Shown: positions 46,841 to 60,424, numbered from the stretch's first letter. The stretch: 64,000 nucleotides of DNA from Komagataeibacter xylinus (GCF_009834365.1 NZ_CP041348.1:2641001-2705000), one strand, 5' to 3'. Notes: generated from the letters alone by a model not told the origin. Program-made: numbers and translations.

Positions 46841-46865
46841 GCCCGCCCCGTTGCTCGGGGCGGGC
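46841..46865. terminator. GC-rich hairpin between convergent deacylase gene and glyA
   Basis: GCCCGCCCCG-ttgct-CGGGGCGGGC is a perfect 10-bp stem right after the stop at 46840. No T-run; it probably stops transcription from both sides to some degree. Confidence 0.7.
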
Positions 46866-46876
46866 GTGCCTCATGC

Positions 46877-48178
46877 TCAGGCGTAGATGGGGAAGCGGGC
46901 GCACAGCGCCTTGACGCGGGCATGCACGGCCTGCTCCGTCTTCTCGCAGCCTTCCTCGCCGGGTGTTCTGGCAAGGGCGGTCAGCACTTCGTCGATCATC
47001 AGGCCGATTTCATGGAACTCGGCTGCGCCAAACCCGCGCGCGGTGGCAGCCGGGCTGCCGAGGCGGATGCCCGAGGTGATGGCGGGCTTCTCGGGGTCGA
47101 AGGGAATGGCGTTCTTGTTGGCGGTAATGCCCGCGCGCTCGAGCGCACGCTCGGCGGCACGGCCCGTAACACCCTTGGGGCGCAGGTCAACAAGGATCAG
47201 GTGGCAGTCGGTGCCGCCGGTCACGATGTCAAAACCAGCCTTGACCAGTGTCTCGGCCAGGATGCGGGCATTGCTGGCCACGGCCTGCTGGTAGGTCTTG
47301 AAGTCGGGGCGCAGGGCCTCCCCAAACGCCACGGCCTTGCCTGCGATGACATGCATGAGCGGGCCGCCCTGCAGGCCAGGGAACACGGCGGAATTGATCT
47401 TCTTGGCCAGATCGGCATCGTTGGTCAGGATCAGGCCACCACGCGGGCCGCGCAGGGTCTTGTGCGTGGTCGAGGTCACGACATGCGCATGCGGCACCGG
47501 CGAGGGATACAGCCCTGCGGCCACAAGGCCCGCGAAATGCGCCATGTCCACCATCAGGTAGGCGCCCACCTCATCGGCAATGGCGCGGAAACGGGCGAAG
47601 TCGATGATGCGCGGATAGGCCGAGCCACCAGCCACGATCAGCTTCGGCTTCTCGGCGCGCGCCAGGTGCTCCATTTCCTCGTAGTCGAGCAGGCCGTCCT
47701 GCTTGCGCACGCCGTACTGCACGGCGTTGAACCACTTGCCCGAGTAGTTGGGGGCCGCGCCATGCGTCAGGTGGCCACCGGCGGCAAGGCTCATGCCCAT
47801 CACGGTATCGCCCGGCTTGACCATGGCCATGAACGCCGCCTGGTTGGCATTGGCACCGGAATGGGGCTGCACGTTGGCGAATTCGGCGCCGAACATCTTC
47901 TTTACGCGTTCGATGGCAAGGGTCTCGACCTTGTCCACTTCCACGCAGCCGCCATAATAGCGGCGACCGGGATAGCCTTCGGCGTATTTGTTGGTCAGCA
48001 CGCTGCCCTGGGCAGCCATGACGGCGGCCGAGACCATGTTCTCGCTGGCGATCAGTTCAATCCCGTCGCGCTGACGCACCAGTTCCGCATCGATCATGGC
48101 GGCGACATCGGGGTCGGCTTCGGTCAGGGGGGCGCGGAAAAACTGCTTGAGGTCACTCTGGCTGATAGGGTCCGACAC
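46877..48178 (-). CDS. glyA: Serine hydroxymethyltransferase
   Basis: 433 aa from GTG at 48178 ([10 protein letters not shown]), with GGAG about 10 bases upstream. Converts serine and tetrahydrofolate to glycine and methylene-THF. Motifs are [59 protein letters not shown] and the PLP lysine in [14 protein letters not shown]. Confidence 0.97.
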   Translation of the reverse strand: MSDPISQSDLKQFFRAPLTEADPDVAAMIDAELVRQRDGIELIASENMVSAAVMAAQGSVLTNKYAEGYPGRRYYGGCVEVDKVETLAIERVKKMFGAEFANVQPHSGANANQAAFMAMVKPGDTVMGMSLAAGGHLTHGAAPNYSGKWFNAVQYGVRKQDGLLDYEEMEHLARAEKPKLIVAGGSAYPRIIDFARFRAIADEVGAYLMVDMAHFAGLVAAGLYPSPVPHAHVVTSTTHKTLRGPRGGLILTNDADLAKKINSAVFPGLQGGPLMHVIAGKAVAFGEALRPDFKTYQQAVASNARILAETLVKAGFDIVTGGTDCHLILVDLRPKGVTGRAAERALERAGITANKNAIPFDPEKPAITSGIRLGSPAATARGFGAAEFHEIGLMIDEVLTALARTPGEEGCEKTEQAVHARVKALCARFPIYA

Positions 48179-48366
48179 CGGTATGGTTCTCCATCAAATT
48201 ATCGTCTGTCATTTCCGGCTGGGCAAACGGACATGACACCTATGGGGACAGGCCTGCTATGTGCGCCATATCGTGGCGTTTAGACAACGCCAAAATGACC
48301 GGGAGAGGCTGATTTGACTGTTGTTCCCCCCTATGCACCCACCTGCGGCATGGCAGGCGTGGTCTC

Positions 48367-50909
<2,543 letters not shown>

Positions 50910-51054
50910 TCCGGCCGGAAAGCGCCCTTCAGCCACCGCCGGATAGTTGATGCCTGCAACCGGGAAGATATGATAACCGTATAAGCATACGGGCAGTCTG
51001 TCTTTCCGGTTTGCGAGGCTGTCTTTTTTCCGTTTTCCGGCAGGTGGAGAGCGC

Positions 51055-51864
51055 ATGACCTACACATCGCCACGGCATCCACAGCTGTTCTATACCACCG
51101 CCCCCATGCCCTGCCCCTACCTGCCGGGGCGCATGGAGCGCAAGGTCGTGACCGAAATTGGCGGCCCCGAGGCCGTGCCGTTCCATAACCGCCTGTCACG
51201 CGCGGGGTTCAGGCGCAGCCACACCATTGCCTATGCTCCGGTCTGCGCCAACTGCACCGCCTGCACGCCCATACGCGTGCCGGTTGCCCGCTTTGCGCCC
51301 AGCCGCACGCAGCGACGCGTGCTCGGGCGCAATAGCGGGCTACGCAGCGCGCGCGTGCCGCCCCATGCAACGCCCGAGCAGTTCAACCTGTTCAGCGCCT
51401 ATCAGGCCACCCGGCATGACGGGGGCGACATGGCCTCCATGACCTTCCCCGATTACCGCGCCATGATCGAGGATACGACGGTCGAGACCTTCATGATCGA
51501 GTTCCGCGACGCGGCGGGCCGTCTGGTCTGCGTGGCGCTCGTTGACCAGCTTGATGACGGGCTGTCCGCCGTTTATGATTTTTTTGATCCCGATATGCCG
51601 TCGCATTCGCTGGGCACGTTCGCGGTGCTGCACCTGATCGAATATACCCGCACGCTCGGCCTGCCCTATCTGTATCTGGGCTACTGGATCAGCGAGAGCC
51701 ACAAGATGGCCTACAAGGCCCGTTTCCGCCCTGCCCAGATCATGACGCGCGGCGTGTGGCATGACCTTGACCTGAGCCAGCCTGATGCCGGGCAGCCGCA
51801 GGACAGTGCCTTCCTGCCGGATGACCTGTTTCACCCGCCGCAACCGGATATTGATAAAAAGTAA
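51055..51864 (+). CDS. bpt: Aspartate/glutamate leucyltransferase (Bpt/Ate family)
   Basis: 269 aa. N-end-rule enzyme that adds an amino acid to N-terminal acidic residues, marking proteins for ClpS/ClpAP. Family motifs are CPYLPGRMERKV, FHNRLSRAGFRRS, CANCTACTPIRVPV, FNLFSAYQATRHDGGDMA and YLGYWISESHKMAYKARF. Full length. Followed by a repeat element. Confidence 0.94.
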   Translation: MTYTSPRHPQLFYTTAPMPCPYLPGRMERKVVTEIGGPEAVPFHNRLSRAGFRRSHTIAYAPVCANCTACTPIRVPVARFAPSRTQRRVLGRNSGLRSARVPPHATPEQFNLFSAYQATRHDGGDMASMTFPDYRAMIEDTTVETFMIEFRDAAGRLVCVALVDQLDDGLSAVYDFFDPDMPSHSLGTFAVLHLIEYTRTLGLPYLYLGYWISESHKMAYKARFRPAQIMTRGVWHDLDLSQPDAGQPQDSAFLPDDLFHPPQPDIDKK

Positions 51865-51950
51865 AAGTTTTTGAACGCCGCCTTCTGTTCAAAAAGGCGG
51901 CGTTACCCTGAAGCTTTTTGAAAAAAGCTTCACCAAAAACGTTTTTCTTT
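51864..51950. repeat. AT-rich multi-hairpin repeat, copy B, between convergent bpt and parC
   Basis: First stem AACGCCGCCTT/AAGGCGGCGTT (51874-51904, 9-base loop), second stem TGAAGCTTTT/AAAAGCTTCA (51909-51932), with flanking AAAAGTTTTTG and CAAAAACGTTTTT that can pair around both. T-rich on both strands, so it can serve as a bidirectional terminator. Related to the element at 40990-41058 and more weakly to 23757-23820. Confidence 0.7.
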
Positions 51951-54167
51951 TCAGCCCTTTGGCTTGCGGGTGGCCCAGGTGGGGGCCGGTTTGCCGGTAT
52001 CGGCGCGCTTGCCTAGATAGTCCTTCACATCGGCAAAGGAACGGGTGCGGTTGGGGTCGGGCCATGGCAGGCCGGTTGCCGCGGTGAACACCATCGCATC
52101 GCGCAGGCCGCCTTCCTTGTATTTCTGCAAGATCACGCCAAGGCCACGCGTCATTTCCGGCAACTGATCGAGCGGGAAGACGAGCATGCGCCTGTTCTGT
52201 CCCAGCACCAGCACATGATCGCCGCCTGCGGGTGCGCAGACCAGCGCGCTTTCATTTTCCTTGAGGTTCAGGATCTGCTTGCCGGTGCGCTTTTCCGCCG
52301 TCATGGCCGATTCAGCCACCACCAGCCCGCGCCCGGCACTTGAGGCCAGCAGACGTTTGCTGCTGTCATCCACCGGGAACATCGTGATGATGTCCTCATC
52401 ATTCGACAGGTCGATCAGCAGGCGCAGCGGCTGGCCATCACCCCGCCCACGCGGCAGGTCGGCCACGCGCAGCGTAAAGGCGCGGCCATCGGTGGCGAAT
52501 ACGCACAGCCGGTCGTTGCTGTGGCATTCCACCGCCATGCCCGGCCCGTCGCCTTCCTTGAACTTGAGGCCCTGCGGGTCCTGTCCGTGGCCGCGCACGG
52601 TGCGGATCCAGCCTTTCTGCGACAGGATGACCGTCAGCGGGTCGCGCTCGACCGGTAGCGCCGCTTCCACATCGATCTCGGGCGGCGGTTCGGCCAGCGT
52701 GCTGCGCCGTGCGCCAAGCGCCCCACTGCCAAAGTTCTTCTGGATTTCTTTGATTTCAGCCGCGATGCGCTTCCAGCGCAGCCCTTCCTGGCCCAGCAGG
52801 TCCTGCAGGGACTGCTTTTCCGCGCTCAGCTTGGCGTGCTCGGCGCGGATTTCCATTTCCTCCAGCCGGCGCAGGCTGCGCAGGCGCATGTTGAGCACGG
52901 AATCCGCCTGCAGTTCGGTCAGGCTGAAGGTTGCCATCAGCGCCGCCTTCGCATCGTCCTCCTCGCGCACGATGCGGATGACCTCATCAAGATTGAGGTA
53001 GACTGCAAGGAAGCCATCAAGAATTTCAAGCCGCCGGTTGACCGCCTGCAGCCGGTTGGTGCTGCGGCGCAGCAGCACGTCGTGGCGGTGGTCGAGCCAG
53101 GCCTGCAGCACCTCTTTCAGGCTGCGCACGCCGGGTACCTGATCGGCGCCAAGCACGTTCATGTTCAGGCCAAAGCGGCTTTCAAGCTGGGTGGCGCGGA
53201 ACAGCGTTTCCATCAGCACGGCAGCTTCGATACCGCGTGACTTGGGCTCAAGCACCAGGCGGATATCGGTCGTGCTTTCATCGCGGATATCAGCCAGAAG
53301 CGGGAGCTTTTTCTGCTCCATCAGATCAGCCACCTGCTCGATCAGGCGCGATTTCTGCACCTGATACGGGATTTCGGTCACTACGATCTGCCACGTGCCG
53401 AACCGGCCCTGCTCCACCTCCCACTTCGAGCGGATGCGGAAGGAGCCGCGCCCCGTCTCATACGCGCGGGCGATGGCGTCACGATCCTCAACAATGGCGC
53501 CACCGGTGGGAAAGTCCGGTCCGGGCATGTGTTCGAGCAGATCGAGCGTGGTGGTGGATGGCTTGCGGATCAGCGCAAGGGCTGCTGAACAGATCTCGCC
53601 CACGTTATGCGGTGGAATGGAGGTTGCCATGCCCACGGCAATGCCTGCCGCCCCGTTGGCCAGCAGATTGGGGAAAGCGGCAGGCAGCACAACCGGCTCC
53701 TGCTCCTCGCCATCGTAGGTGGGACGGAAATCGACACTGTCCTCGTCAATGCCTTCAAGCAGGGCCTTGGCCACGGCGGTGAGGCGGGATTCGGTGTATC
53801 GCATGGCGGCGGCGTTATCGCCGTCGATCGAGCCGAAATTACCCTGCCCTTCCACCAGCGGGTAGCGCACGGCAAAATCCTGCGCCAGCCGTACCAGCGC
53901 CTCATAGACCGAGGCATCGCCATGCGGGTGGTATTTACCGATCACGTCACCCACCACGCGGGCGCATTTCTTGAACCCCGCCGTAGGGTCCAGCTTGAGC
54001 TGCTGCATGGCATAGATCATGCGCCGGTGCACGGGCTTCAGCCCGTCACGCACATCGGGCAGCGAGCGCGACATGATGGTCGACATGGCATAGGCCAGAT
54101 AGCGCTGGCTCAGCGCATCGGCCAGCTTGGTATCTTCAATATGGCCGACTGTTGGGTCCACAGACAT
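51951..54167 (-). CDS. parC: DNA topoisomerase IV subunit A
   Basis: 738 aa. Breakage-reunion domain with [40 protein letters not shown], and catalytic Tyr124 in [12 protein letters not shown]; then [10 protein letters not shown] and a reduced C-terminal propeller ([21 protein letters not shown]). The length and weak GyrA-box signal fit ParC rather than GyrA. The position equal to E. coli ParC Ser80 is Ala85. Last gene of the rpsB-tsf-recO-parC run. Confidence 0.94.
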   Translation of the reverse strand: MSVDPTVGHIEDTKLADALSQRYLAYAMSTIMSRSLPDVRDGLKPVHRRMIYAMQQLKLDPTAGFKKCARVVGDVIGKYHPHGDASVYEALVRLAQDFAVRYPLVEGQGNFGSIDGDNAAAMRYTESRLTAVAKALLEGIDEDSVDFRPTYDGEEQEPVVLPAAFPNLLANGAAGIAVGMATSIPPHNVGEICSAALALIRKPSTTTLDLLEHMPGPDFPTGGAIVEDRDAIARAYETGRGSFRIRSKWEVEQGRFGTWQIVVTEIPYQVQKSRLIEQVADLMEQKKLPLLADIRDESTTDIRLVLEPKSRGIEAAVLMETLFRATQLESRFGLNMNVLGADQVPGVRSLKEVLQAWLDHRHDVLLRRSTNRLQAVNRRLEILDGFLAVYLNLDEVIRIVREEDDAKAALMATFSLTELQADSVLNMRLRSLRRLEEMEIRAEHAKLSAEKQSLQDLLGQEGLRWKRIAAEIKEIQKNFGSGALGARRSTLAEPPPEIDVEAALPVERDPLTVILSQKGWIRTVRGHGQDPQGLKFKEGDGPGMAVECHSNDRLCVFATDGRAFTLRVADLPRGRGDGQPLRLLIDLSNDEDIITMFPVDDSSKRLLASSAGRGLVVAESAMTAEKRTGKQILNLKENESALVCAPAGGDHVLVLGQNRRMLVFPLDQLPEMTRGLGVILQKYKEGGLRDAMVFTAATGLPWPDPNRTRSFADVKDYLGKRADTGKPAPTWATRKPKG

Positions 54168-54226
54168 GCAATCTTCCTCCCGCAGGTGAACAGATAGCGA
54201 AACTTTACGGTTTGTCCAATGGTGTA

Positions 54227-55018
54227 TCAGCCCGGCGGGGTCTGCGTTTCATCCGCGGGCGTATCTGGCGGCGTGATATCGGCCGCGCGCGCGATCAGGT
54301 CGAGCAGCCTGAAGCGGGCCTCAGGTACCGGGCGATGGCGCTGGCCAAACGCATCGCGTTGCAGGAAATGCCCGGTCAGGCGCAGGCCGTCATACCAGTC
54401 CTGCGGGGTGCCAGTTTCATCAGGATGCAGCACGAAACCGGGCAGTGGCAGCAGGCGCTGGCGCCATTCCCCTGCCCGCGCGTCCGATACGGCGCGCCCC
54501 GTGCGGGGCGAGACCCAGCGCAGGTCATCAGCAGGGCCACCAAGGGCGCAGCGACCCAGATCAAGGCCGAAGCCAAGATCAGAGAGCAGCATCAGTTCCC
54601 AGCGCACGATTTCGGGCATGGCCTCGGCCACTGCCCATTGTGGGTCGAGGCTGATCCGCGCCAGCAGGCTGGCCAGACCCTGAAAAATGGCGGGATGCGG
54701 CTCGCGCTCGGGCAGGCAGCCATCGGCCAGCGCGCAGAGCGAGGCCAGCATGGCCAGCGGCAGCGGGTCATCAAGGATGCGCGCAGCCGAGGCATGCACC
54801 ACCTCGGCCGAAATATTGCCCAACTGCTCGGACAGCCGCGCCACCCAGCGCGCGCGTAACAGGTTGCCGGTCTGCCAGACCGCACGCCCCCGGCTTGATG
54901 AACCGCCACGTGCCAGGCCGTGATAGAGGCCGTGCTCGCTTGTGAGTACATGCACGATGGCGCTGCCCTCGCCATAAGGTGCGGCAGAAAGCACAAGGGC
55001 GGGTGCCTCCCATTCCAT
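54227..55018 (-). CDS. recO: DNA repair protein RecO
   Basis: 263 aa. N-terminal OB domain ([39 protein letters not shown]) and helical C-terminal part ([22 protein letters not shown]), typical of RecO, which loads RecA at gaps with RecR. The zinc-finger cysteines of some family members are reduced to one. Starts 48 bases after the tsf stop and is followed by parC 59 bases on. Confidence 0.93.
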   Translation of the reverse strand: MEWEAPALVLSAAPYGEGSAIVHVLTSEHGLYHGLARGGSSSRGRAVWQTGNLLRARWVARLSEQLGNISAEVVHASAARILDDPLPLAMLASLCALADGCLPEREPHPAIFQGLASLLARISLDPQWAVAEAMPEIVRWELMLLSDLGFGLDLGRCALGGPADDLRWVSPRTGRAVSDARAGEWRQRLLPLPGFVLHPDETGTPQDWYDGLRLTGHFLQRDAFGQRHRPVPEARFRLLDLIARAADITPPDTPADETQTPPG

Positions 55019-55055
55019 CAGGAAGCCCCCGCCCTTGTTAAAAGAAAACCGGAAA

Positions 55056-55077
55056 CCGGCAACTGATCAGTTGCCGG
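55056..55077 (-). terminator. Perfect 22-bp palindrome overlapping the tsf stop codon
   Basis: The palindrome runs from 55056 to 55077, with half-site CCGGCAACTGA, and contains the tsf TGA at its centre. On the minus strand it is followed by a T-rich stretch (TTTCCGGTTTTCTTTT), giving a rho-independent-like terminator between tsf and recO. Confidence 0.7.
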
Positions 55078-55972
55078 CAGCCTTCGCCACTTCAGCGGCA
55101 AAGTCGTTTTCTTCCTTCTCGATGCCTTCGCCGAGCTGGAAGCGCTCGAAGCCCTTCAACTTGGCGCCTGCCTTCTCAACGATCTTGCGCACGCGGCTCT
55201 CGCCATCATGCACCCAGACCTGCTCGAGCAGCACCACTTCTTCGTAGAACTTGCGGATACGGCCTTCGACCATCTTCTCGATGATGGCATCGGGCTTGCC
55301 CGAAGCCTTGGCCTGCTCCACCAGCACCGCGCGCTCACGCTCGAGCGACTGCGGGTCAACGCTGTCAACATCAAGTGCCGCCGGACGGGTGGCGGCAACA
55401 TGCATGCCGATGCGACGGCCGAGGTCTTCCAGCGCTTCGCTGGCACTCGGCGCCTCAACAGCGGCCAGAACGCCAATCTTGCCCAGGCCGGGGTTGACCG
55501 CGCCATGCACGTAGGTGGCGACCACGCCCGAGGGCACGCTCAGCACGCGCGCGCGGCGGATGGACATGTTCTCGCCAATGGTGGCGATCAGGTGCGTCAG
55601 TTCATCGGCCACGGTGCGACCGCTTTTCAGCACGGCGCCCTTGAGCTTTTCCAGATCGTCGCCCACGCTCAGGGCGGCATGCGCCACTTCGGACACGAAG
55701 TTCTGGAAATGCTCGTTGCGGGCAACGAAGTCGGTCTCGGCGTTGATCTCGACCATGGCGGCCTTCAGATCGGTCTGCGCCACGCCAACCAGGCCTTCAG
55801 CCGTAACGCGGCCTGACTTCTTGGCAGCAGCCGAAAGGCCCTTCTTGCGCAGCCAGTCGATCGCGCCCTCGATGTCGCCTTCGGCTTCGTTGAGGGCCTT
55901 CTTGCAGTCCATCATGCCCGCGCCGGTCTTCTCGCGAAGTTCCTTGACGAGCGCTGCGGTAATTTGCGCCAT
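55067..55972 (-). CDS. tsf: Elongation factor Ts
   Basis: 301 aa. Nucleotide exchange factor for EF-Tu. N-terminal UBA-like domain [36 protein letters not shown], then [14 protein letters not shown] and [12 protein letters not shown]-terminal part [23 protein letters not shown]. Follows rpsB as usual, with a 10-bp hairpin in the 105-base gap. Confidence 0.98.
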   Translation of the reverse strand: MAQITAALVKELREKTGAGMMDCKKALNEAEGDIEGAIDWLRKKGLSAAAKKSGRVTAEGLVGVAQTDLKAAMVEINAETDFVARNEHFQNFVSEVAHAALSVGDDLEKLKGAVLKSGRTVADELTHLIATIGENMSIRRARVLSVPSGVVATYVHGAVNPGLGKIGVLAAVEAPSASEALEDLGRRIGMHVAATRPAALDVDSVDPQSLERERAVLVEQAKASGKPDAIIEKMVEGRIRKFYEEVVLLEQVWVHDGESRVRKIVEKAGAKLKGFERFQLGEGIEKEENDFAAEVAKAAGN

Positions 55973-55999
55973 TATGCTGATACTCCATCACGACAGGCG

Positions 56000-56025
56000 C
56001 ACGCCCCGCAAGCGGGCGGGGCGTG
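56000..56025 (-). terminator. Hairpin between rpsB and tsf (possible attenuator)
   Basis: CACGCCCCGC-aagcgg-GCGGGGCGTG is a perfect 10-bp stem in the rpsB-tsf gap without a T-run. A partial terminator that adjusts the S2 to EF-Ts ratio, or an RNA-stability element, is possible. Confidence 0.5.
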
Positions 56026-56077
56026 TCCTTGCTGTGTCAGTTGCGCCGGCGGGCCAGGGCCGCGCCGACGCCCGTTT

Positions 56078-56863
56078 TCATTCCGCGCTAGCGGCGGCTT
56101 CCGTCACGGCCGTTTCCACGGCGGGGTCAACCGGCAGTTCCTCGGATGCACCGAAGTCCTCGCCCGAAGCGCCCAGCTCGGCGGAGATGCCATCGAGCAC
56201 GGCGGACGAAACCAGCTCGCAATACAGGGCGATGGCGCGGATGGCGTCGTCATTGCCCGGAATTGGGAAGGTCACGCCACGCGGGTCGGAGTTGCTGTCC
56301 AGCACGGCCACGACCGGAATGCCCAGCTTGTTGGCTTCTTCAACCGCCAGCTTTTCCTTGTTCGTGTCGATCACGAACAGGATGTCCGGCAGGCCGCCCA
56401 TTTCCTTGATGCCGCCGAGCGAACGCTCAAGCTTCTCGCGGTCGCGGGTGATGTCCAGGACTTCCTTCTTGGTCAGGCCCTGGGTGCCGTTTTCCAGCAT
56501 CTCGTCAATGCCGCGCAGGCGCTTGATCGAACCGGTGATGGTCTTCCAGTTCGTCAGCATGCCGCCGAGCCAGCGGTGGTTGACGTAATACTGGCCGCAA
56601 CGCTTGGCGGCTTCGGCCACCTGATCGGCAGCGGCGCGCTTGGTGCCCACAAACAGCACGCGGCCACCACCGGCCACGGTGTCACGGATCGCCTTGAGCG
56701 CACGGTCCAGCATGGGAACGGTCTGCTGCAGGTCGATGATGTGGACCTGGTTGCGCACGCCGAACAGGTACGGCGCCATGCGCGGGTTCCAGCGGCGGGT
56801 GTGGTGACCGAAGTGCACGCCGGCTTCGAGCAGCTGGCGCATGGTGAATTCAGGCATCGCCAT
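56078..56863 (-). CDS. rpsB: 30S ribosomal protein S2
   Basis: 261 aa from ATG at 56863 ([10 protein letters not shown]); AAGGA lies about 11 bases upstream. [56 protein letters not shown] and [15 protein letters not shown] are S2 signatures. Acidic Ala/Glu-rich tail, as in other alphaproteobacteria. A stem-loop lies in its leader. Confidence 0.98.
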   Translation of the reverse strand: MAMPEFTMRQLLEAGVHFGHHTRRWNPRMAPYLFGVRNQVHIIDLQQTVPMLDRALKAIRDTVAGGGRVLFVGTKRAAADQVAEAAKRCGQYYVNHRWLGGMLTNWKTITGSIKRLRGIDEMLENGTQGLTKKEVLDITRDREKLERSLGGIKEMGGLPDILFVIDTNKEKLAVEEANKLGIPVVAVLDSNSDPRGVTFPIPGNDDAIRAIALYCELVSSAVLDGISAELGASGEDFGASEELPVDPAVETAVTEAAASAE

Positions 56864-56895
56864 GTCGGCTAAATCCTTATGTCTGGTTTATCCTC

Positions 56896-56944
56896 CGTGA
56901 AGCACGCCCTGTATTGCAAGGACACCAGAGGTCTTGGCTTCACG
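56896..56944 (-). promoter_or_regulatory. Stem-loop in the rpsB leader
   Basis: CGTGAAGC (56896-56903) and GCTTCACG (56937-56944) form a perfect 8-bp stem enclosing 33 bases, ending 32 bases before the rpsB start. In the transcript the 3' arm runs straight into GGAGG. Position and form fit a ribosomal-protein autoregulatory leader. Confidence 0.45.
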
Positions 56945-57023
56945 TGCGAATTGGCCCCAACGTGGGACCGTGGCGGGATATGGCCGTTTTGAGCGCATAT
57001 TGCAAGACCCAACCGGCGACGAA

Positions 57024-57037
57024 TGCATCGTGATGCA
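57024..57037. promoter_or_regulatory. Palindrome between divergent rpsB and the OsmC gene
   Basis: TGCATC-gt-GATGCA, 6-bp perfect arms, about 160 bases upstream of rpsB and 100 bases upstream of the OsmC gene. A possible operator for either. Confidence 0.3.
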
Positions 57038-57136
57038 ACTTTGGAGGCATAGCCCTGTTGCCCAGTGCTAGGGATAACCGTCACCCCCGGGTGCCGGATG
57101 CGCCCGTACCGCAACTGCATAAAGGACTGAACCGCA

Positions 57137-57568
57137 ATGGCGATCACGAAATTTGCGACGGCTCACTGGTCAGGCGGCCTGAAGGACGGCAAGGGCGAAA
57201 TCTCAACCCAGAGCGGCGTGCTCAAGAGCCAGCCCTACGGCTTCAACACCCGCTTCGAGGACAAGCCCGGCACCAACCCCGAGGAACTGCTTGGTGCAGC
57301 CCACGCGGCCTGCTTCGCCATGGCACTGTCGGGCATTCTGGGTGGCGCGGGGCTTACAGCCAGGTCGCTCGATGCAAAATCCGAGATCCTGCTCGACAAG
57401 CAGGGCGAAGGCTTCGCCATCACCCATGCCAAACTGACGCTGGAAGCCGAGATTCCGGATGCCACCGAGGAACAGTTCAAGGAACTGGCCGAGAAGGCAA
57501 AAGCGGGCTGCCCGGTCTCCAAGCTGTTCAACGCGACCATTACGCTGGATGCGAAGCTGAAAGGCTGA
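57137..57568 (+). CDS. osmC: OsmC-family peroxidase
   Basis: 143 aa. Thiol-dependent hydroperoxide reductase of the OsmC type: TNPEELLGAAHAACFAMALSGIL holds the first redox cysteine and AGCPVSKLFNATITLDAKL the second. Likely removes organic peroxides in the cytoplasm. SD AAAGGA lies upstream. OsmC and Ohr subgroups are close; the single-domain form with LLGAAHAACF fits OsmC. Confidence 0.9.
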   Translation: MAITKFATAHWSGGLKDGKGEISTQSGVLKSQPYGFNTRFEDKPGTNPEELLGAAHAACFAMALSGILGGAGLTARSLDAKSEILLDKQGEGFAITHAKLTLEAEIPDATEEQFKELAEKAKAGCPVSKLFNATITLDAKLKG

Positions 57569-57586
57569 TCCGCCCGGGTAGGAAGC

Positions 57587-58660
57587 CTAGCTTCCCACCT
57601 GCCCCCGGTGGCGCAGCAGGTGATCGGCCAGCACGCAGGCCATCATTGCCTCGCCCACCGGTACGGCGCGGATGCCAACGCAGGGGTCGTGTCGCCCTTT
57701 TGTCATCACGTCCACATTCTCCCCTTCCCGCGTGACAGAGGGAACGGGTGTCAGAATCGAACTCGTGGGCTTGACCGCAAACCGGGCCACCAGCGGCTGC
57801 CCGGTTGAAATGCCGCCGAGCACCCCGCCTGCATGGTTGGAGGCAAAACGGAGCTGGTCGCCTTCCATGCGCATGGGGTCGGCATTTTCCTCGCCCGTGA
57901 GGCTGGCTGCGGCAAAGCCTTCGCCAATTTCCACCCCCTTGACGGCATTGATGCTCATGAGCGCCATGGCAAGGTCTGAATCAAGCTTGCCATAGATCGG
58001 CGCGCCGAGACCCGCAGGCACGCCCTCGGCCACCACCTCGATCACCGCGCCGATGGACGAGCCCTTCCTGCGGATATCCGCCAGATACTCTTCCCACACC
58101 GGTAGCGCCTGCGCATCGGGGCAGAAGAGCGGGTTGGTGTTTACCAGATCCCAGTCCAGCCGCGCGCGGTCGATACCGTGCGGACCGACCTGCACCATGG
58201 CGCCGCGAATGCGCACACCTGTGCCAAGCACCTTGCGCGCCACGGCACCGGCCGCTACCCGCATGGCTGTCTCACGCGCGGAGGAGCGGCCACCGCCACG
58301 ATAGTCGCGGATGCCGTATTTGGTGTCATACGCCACATCGGCATGGCCGGGGCGGTAGCGGGTGGCGATATCGCCATAATCACGCGAGCGCTGGTCGGTA
58401 TTGCGGATCAGCAGCGAGATGGGCGTACCGGTTGTCTGCCCCTCGAACACGCCGGACAGGATCTCGACCTGATCGGCCTCCTGGCGCTGTGTGGTGAATT
58501 TTGACTGCCCCGGCCTGCGGCGGTCCAGCCAGGGCTGGATATCGCTCGCATCCAGCGGGATGCGCGGCGGGCAGCCATCAATCACGCAGCCAATGGCGGG
58601 GCCATGGCTTTCCCCCCAGGTGGTGACGCGAAACATGTGGCCGAAGGTGTTGTACGACAT
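57587..58660 (-). CDS. aroC: Chorismate synthase
   Basis: 357 aa. FMN-dependent last step of the shikimate pathway. [59 protein letters not shown] and [17 protein letters not shown] are the family signatures. Starts 19 bases after fabI on the same strand, so they form an operon. Confidence 0.97.
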   Translation of the reverse strand: MSYNTFGHMFRVTTWGESHGPAIGCVIDGCPPRIPLDASDIQPWLDRRRPGQSKFTTQRQEADQVEILSGVFEGQTTGTPISLLIRNTDQRSRDYGDIATRYRPGHADVAYDTKYGIRDYRGGGRSSARETAMRVAAGAVARKVLGTGVRIRGAMVQVGPHGIDRARLDWDLVNTNPLFCPDAQALPVWEEYLADIRRKGSSIGAVIEVVAEGVPAGLGAPIYGKLDSDLAMALMSINAVKGVEIGEGFAAASLTGEENADPMRMEGDQLRFASNHAGGVLGGISTGQPLVARFAVKPTSSILTPVPSVTREGENVDVMTKGRHDPCVGIRAVPVGEAMMACVLADHLLRHRGQVGS

Positions 58661-58679
58661 GAGGGCAGACTTCCCGCGA

Positions 58680-59519
58680 TCAGTTACCCGCGACCGTAAT
58701 GTCCGGCGCGGTGGGGTTCTTCATGCCGACAATGTGGTAGCCGGAATCAACATGATGGATTTCGCCCGTCACACCACCCGACAGGTCGGACAGCATGTAA
58801 AGCCCTGCCCCGCCCACTTCCTCAAGCGACACGTTGCGCTCGAGCGGGGAGTTGTACTGGTTCCACTTCAGGATATAGCGGAAATCGCCAATACCATTGG
58901 CGGCCAGTGTCATGACCGGGCCAGCCGAGATGCCGTTGACGCGGATGCCATCGCTGCCGAGGTCAACCGCCATGTAGCGCACCGAAGCTTCGAGTGCCGC
59001 CTTAGCCACACCCATCACGTTGTAATGCGGCATCACGCGCTCGGCACCCAGATAGGTAAGCGTGAGCAGCGAGCCATTCGGGTTCATGATGGCGGCAGCC
59101 CTGCGGGCGACAGCGGTAAAGGAATAGCATGAGATGTCCATCGCCTTGAGGAAGGCGTCACGCGGGGTATCGACATAGCGCCCGCGCAGGAACTGCTTGT
59201 CCGCCCAGCCAATGGCGTGGACCAGGAAGTCGATCTTGCCCCATTCCTTCTCGATGGCGGCAAAGGTTGCATCCATCGCGGCGTCATCGGTCACGTCGCA
59301 CGGCAGCACCATTGTCGAGCCCACGGTCTCGGCCAGCGGGCGCACGCGCTTGCCCAGCGCCTCGCCCTGATAGGTAAAGGCCAGTTCACCCCCCTGCTCG
59401 GCCACGGCGCGCGCGATGCCCCAGGCAATGGAGCGGTCATTCGCAACACCCATGACAAGGCCCCGCTTGCCTTTCATCAATGAACCCTTGATGGCGATTT
59501 TGGGCGCGCCGTCTGACAT
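58680..59519 (-). CDS. fabI: Enoyl-[acyl-carrier-protein] reductase (NADH)
   Basis: 279 aa from ATG at 59519 ([10 protein letters not shown]); AAGGA lies about 8 bases upstream. SDR family with FabI features: [36 protein letters not shown], the tyrosine pair with lysine in [24 protein letters not shown], and [14 protein letters not shown]. Completes each fatty-acid elongation cycle and is the usual triclosan target. Confidence 0.97.
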   Translation of the reverse strand: MSDGAPKIAIKGSLMKGKRGLVMGVANDRSIAWGIARAVAEQGGELAFTYQGEALGKRVRPLAETVGSTMVLPCDVTDDAAMDATFAAIEKEWGKIDFLVHAIGWADKQFLRGRYVDTPRDAFLKAMDISCYSFTAVARRAAAIMNPNGSLLTLTYLGAERVMPHYNVMGVAKAALEASVRYMAVDLGSDGIRVNGISAGPVMTLAANGIGDFRYILKWNQYNSPLERNVSLEEVGGAGLYMLSDLSGGVTGEIHHVDSGYHIVGMKNPTAPDITVAGN

Positions 59520-59720
59520 GCTGCTATCCTTAAACTGGTAAATGACGGATGAAATTTTCGGCCTCGTGGTTGCACAAGCTGCCGTTTCGGACAAGATGCC
59601 GAATGCTGTAATTGTAGCTAATATTTGTCACACGGTAACTTACCTTATGTTTCCATATGTTTCGCATCCCGCGGCCCAGCCGGGCGGCGCACGCGAAACG
59701 CCCTGCGGAACCCGGAGCCC

Positions 59721-60326
59721 ATGACCTCACCCCTCCTCGATCTTGCTGCCGACCCGTTTGACCTGTTCACGACCTGGATGGCGGATGCCAAGGCCCATGA
59801 ACCCAACGACCCCAACGCCATGGCGCTGGCCACCGCGACAGCGGAAGGCCGCCCCTCGGTGCGGATGATCCTGCTCAAGGGCGCCGACCGGCGGGGCTTC
59901 GTGTTCTACACCAATCTCAACAGCCGCAAGGCAGCCGAGCTGAAGGCCAACCCGCACGCCGCCCTGCTTTTTCACTGGAAGAGCATCCGCCGCCAGATCC
60001 GCATCGAGGGACCGGTCGAACCCGTCACCCCCGCCGAGGCCGATGCCTATTTTGCCAGCCGCAGCCGCATCTCGCGGCTCGGTGCGATTGCCTCCAACCA
60101 GTCACACCCACTAGCCGACCGCGCCGTGTTTGAAAAAGCGGTGGCGGACCTTGAGGCCCGCTATCCGGACCCTGAAGCGATCATTCCCCGTCCTGCCAAC
60201 TGGAGCGGCTTCCGCCTCGTGCCGCAGCACTTCGAATTCTGGCAGGACCGTCCCTACCGTCTGCATGACCGCGCCGTGTGGGAGCGCGCGCCGGGCGGGT
60301 GGCGAACCGAGCGCCTTTATCCCTGA
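59721..60326 (+). CDS. pdxH: Pyridoxamine 5'-phosphate oxidase
   Basis: 201 aa from ATG at 59721 ([10 protein letters not shown]); GGAG lies just before. FMN enzyme making PLP. Motifs are [69 protein letters not shown] and the C-terminal [13 protein letters not shown] from this step serves BioA, BioF and GlyA encoded in the window. Divergent from fabI with about 200 bases between. Confidence 0.97.
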   Translation: MTSPLLDLAADPFDLFTTWMADAKAHEPNDPNAMALATATAEGRPSVRMILLKGADRRGFVFYTNLNSRKAAELKANPHAALLFHWKSIRRQIRIEGPVEPVTPAEADAYFASRSRISRLGAIASNQSHPLADRAVFEKAVADLEARYPDPEAIIPRPANWSGFRLVPQHFEFWQDRPYRLHDRAVWERAPGGWRTERLYP

Positions 60327-60344
60327 GAGCAGAACTTAACGCTG

Positions 60345-60413
60345 CCTGATCCGTTTTACCCAGTGACGGGTGCCGGCAGAACTGCTCATACAGGTTCCCA
60401 CGAACGGATCAGG
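60345..60413 (+). promoter_or_regulatory. Inverted repeat whose 3' arm overlaps the Shine-Dalgarno of the universal stress protein gene
   Basis: CCTGATCCGTT (60345-60355) and AACGGATCAGG (60403-60413) are a perfect 11-bp inverted repeat enclosing 47 bases, which hold an inner stem ACCC-agtgac-GGGT (60358-60371). The SD AGGAGG is 60411-60416, so its first half is in the 3' arm, 8 bases before the ATG at 60425. If transcribed, the fold could mask the ribosome-binding site. Confidence 0.55.
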
Positions 60414-60424
60414 AGGCTCATTAG

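Noticed and set aside
46922..48283. 453-codon plus-strand frame opposite glyA
   Set aside because: Composition typical of antisense frames in high-GC genes; glyA is complete.
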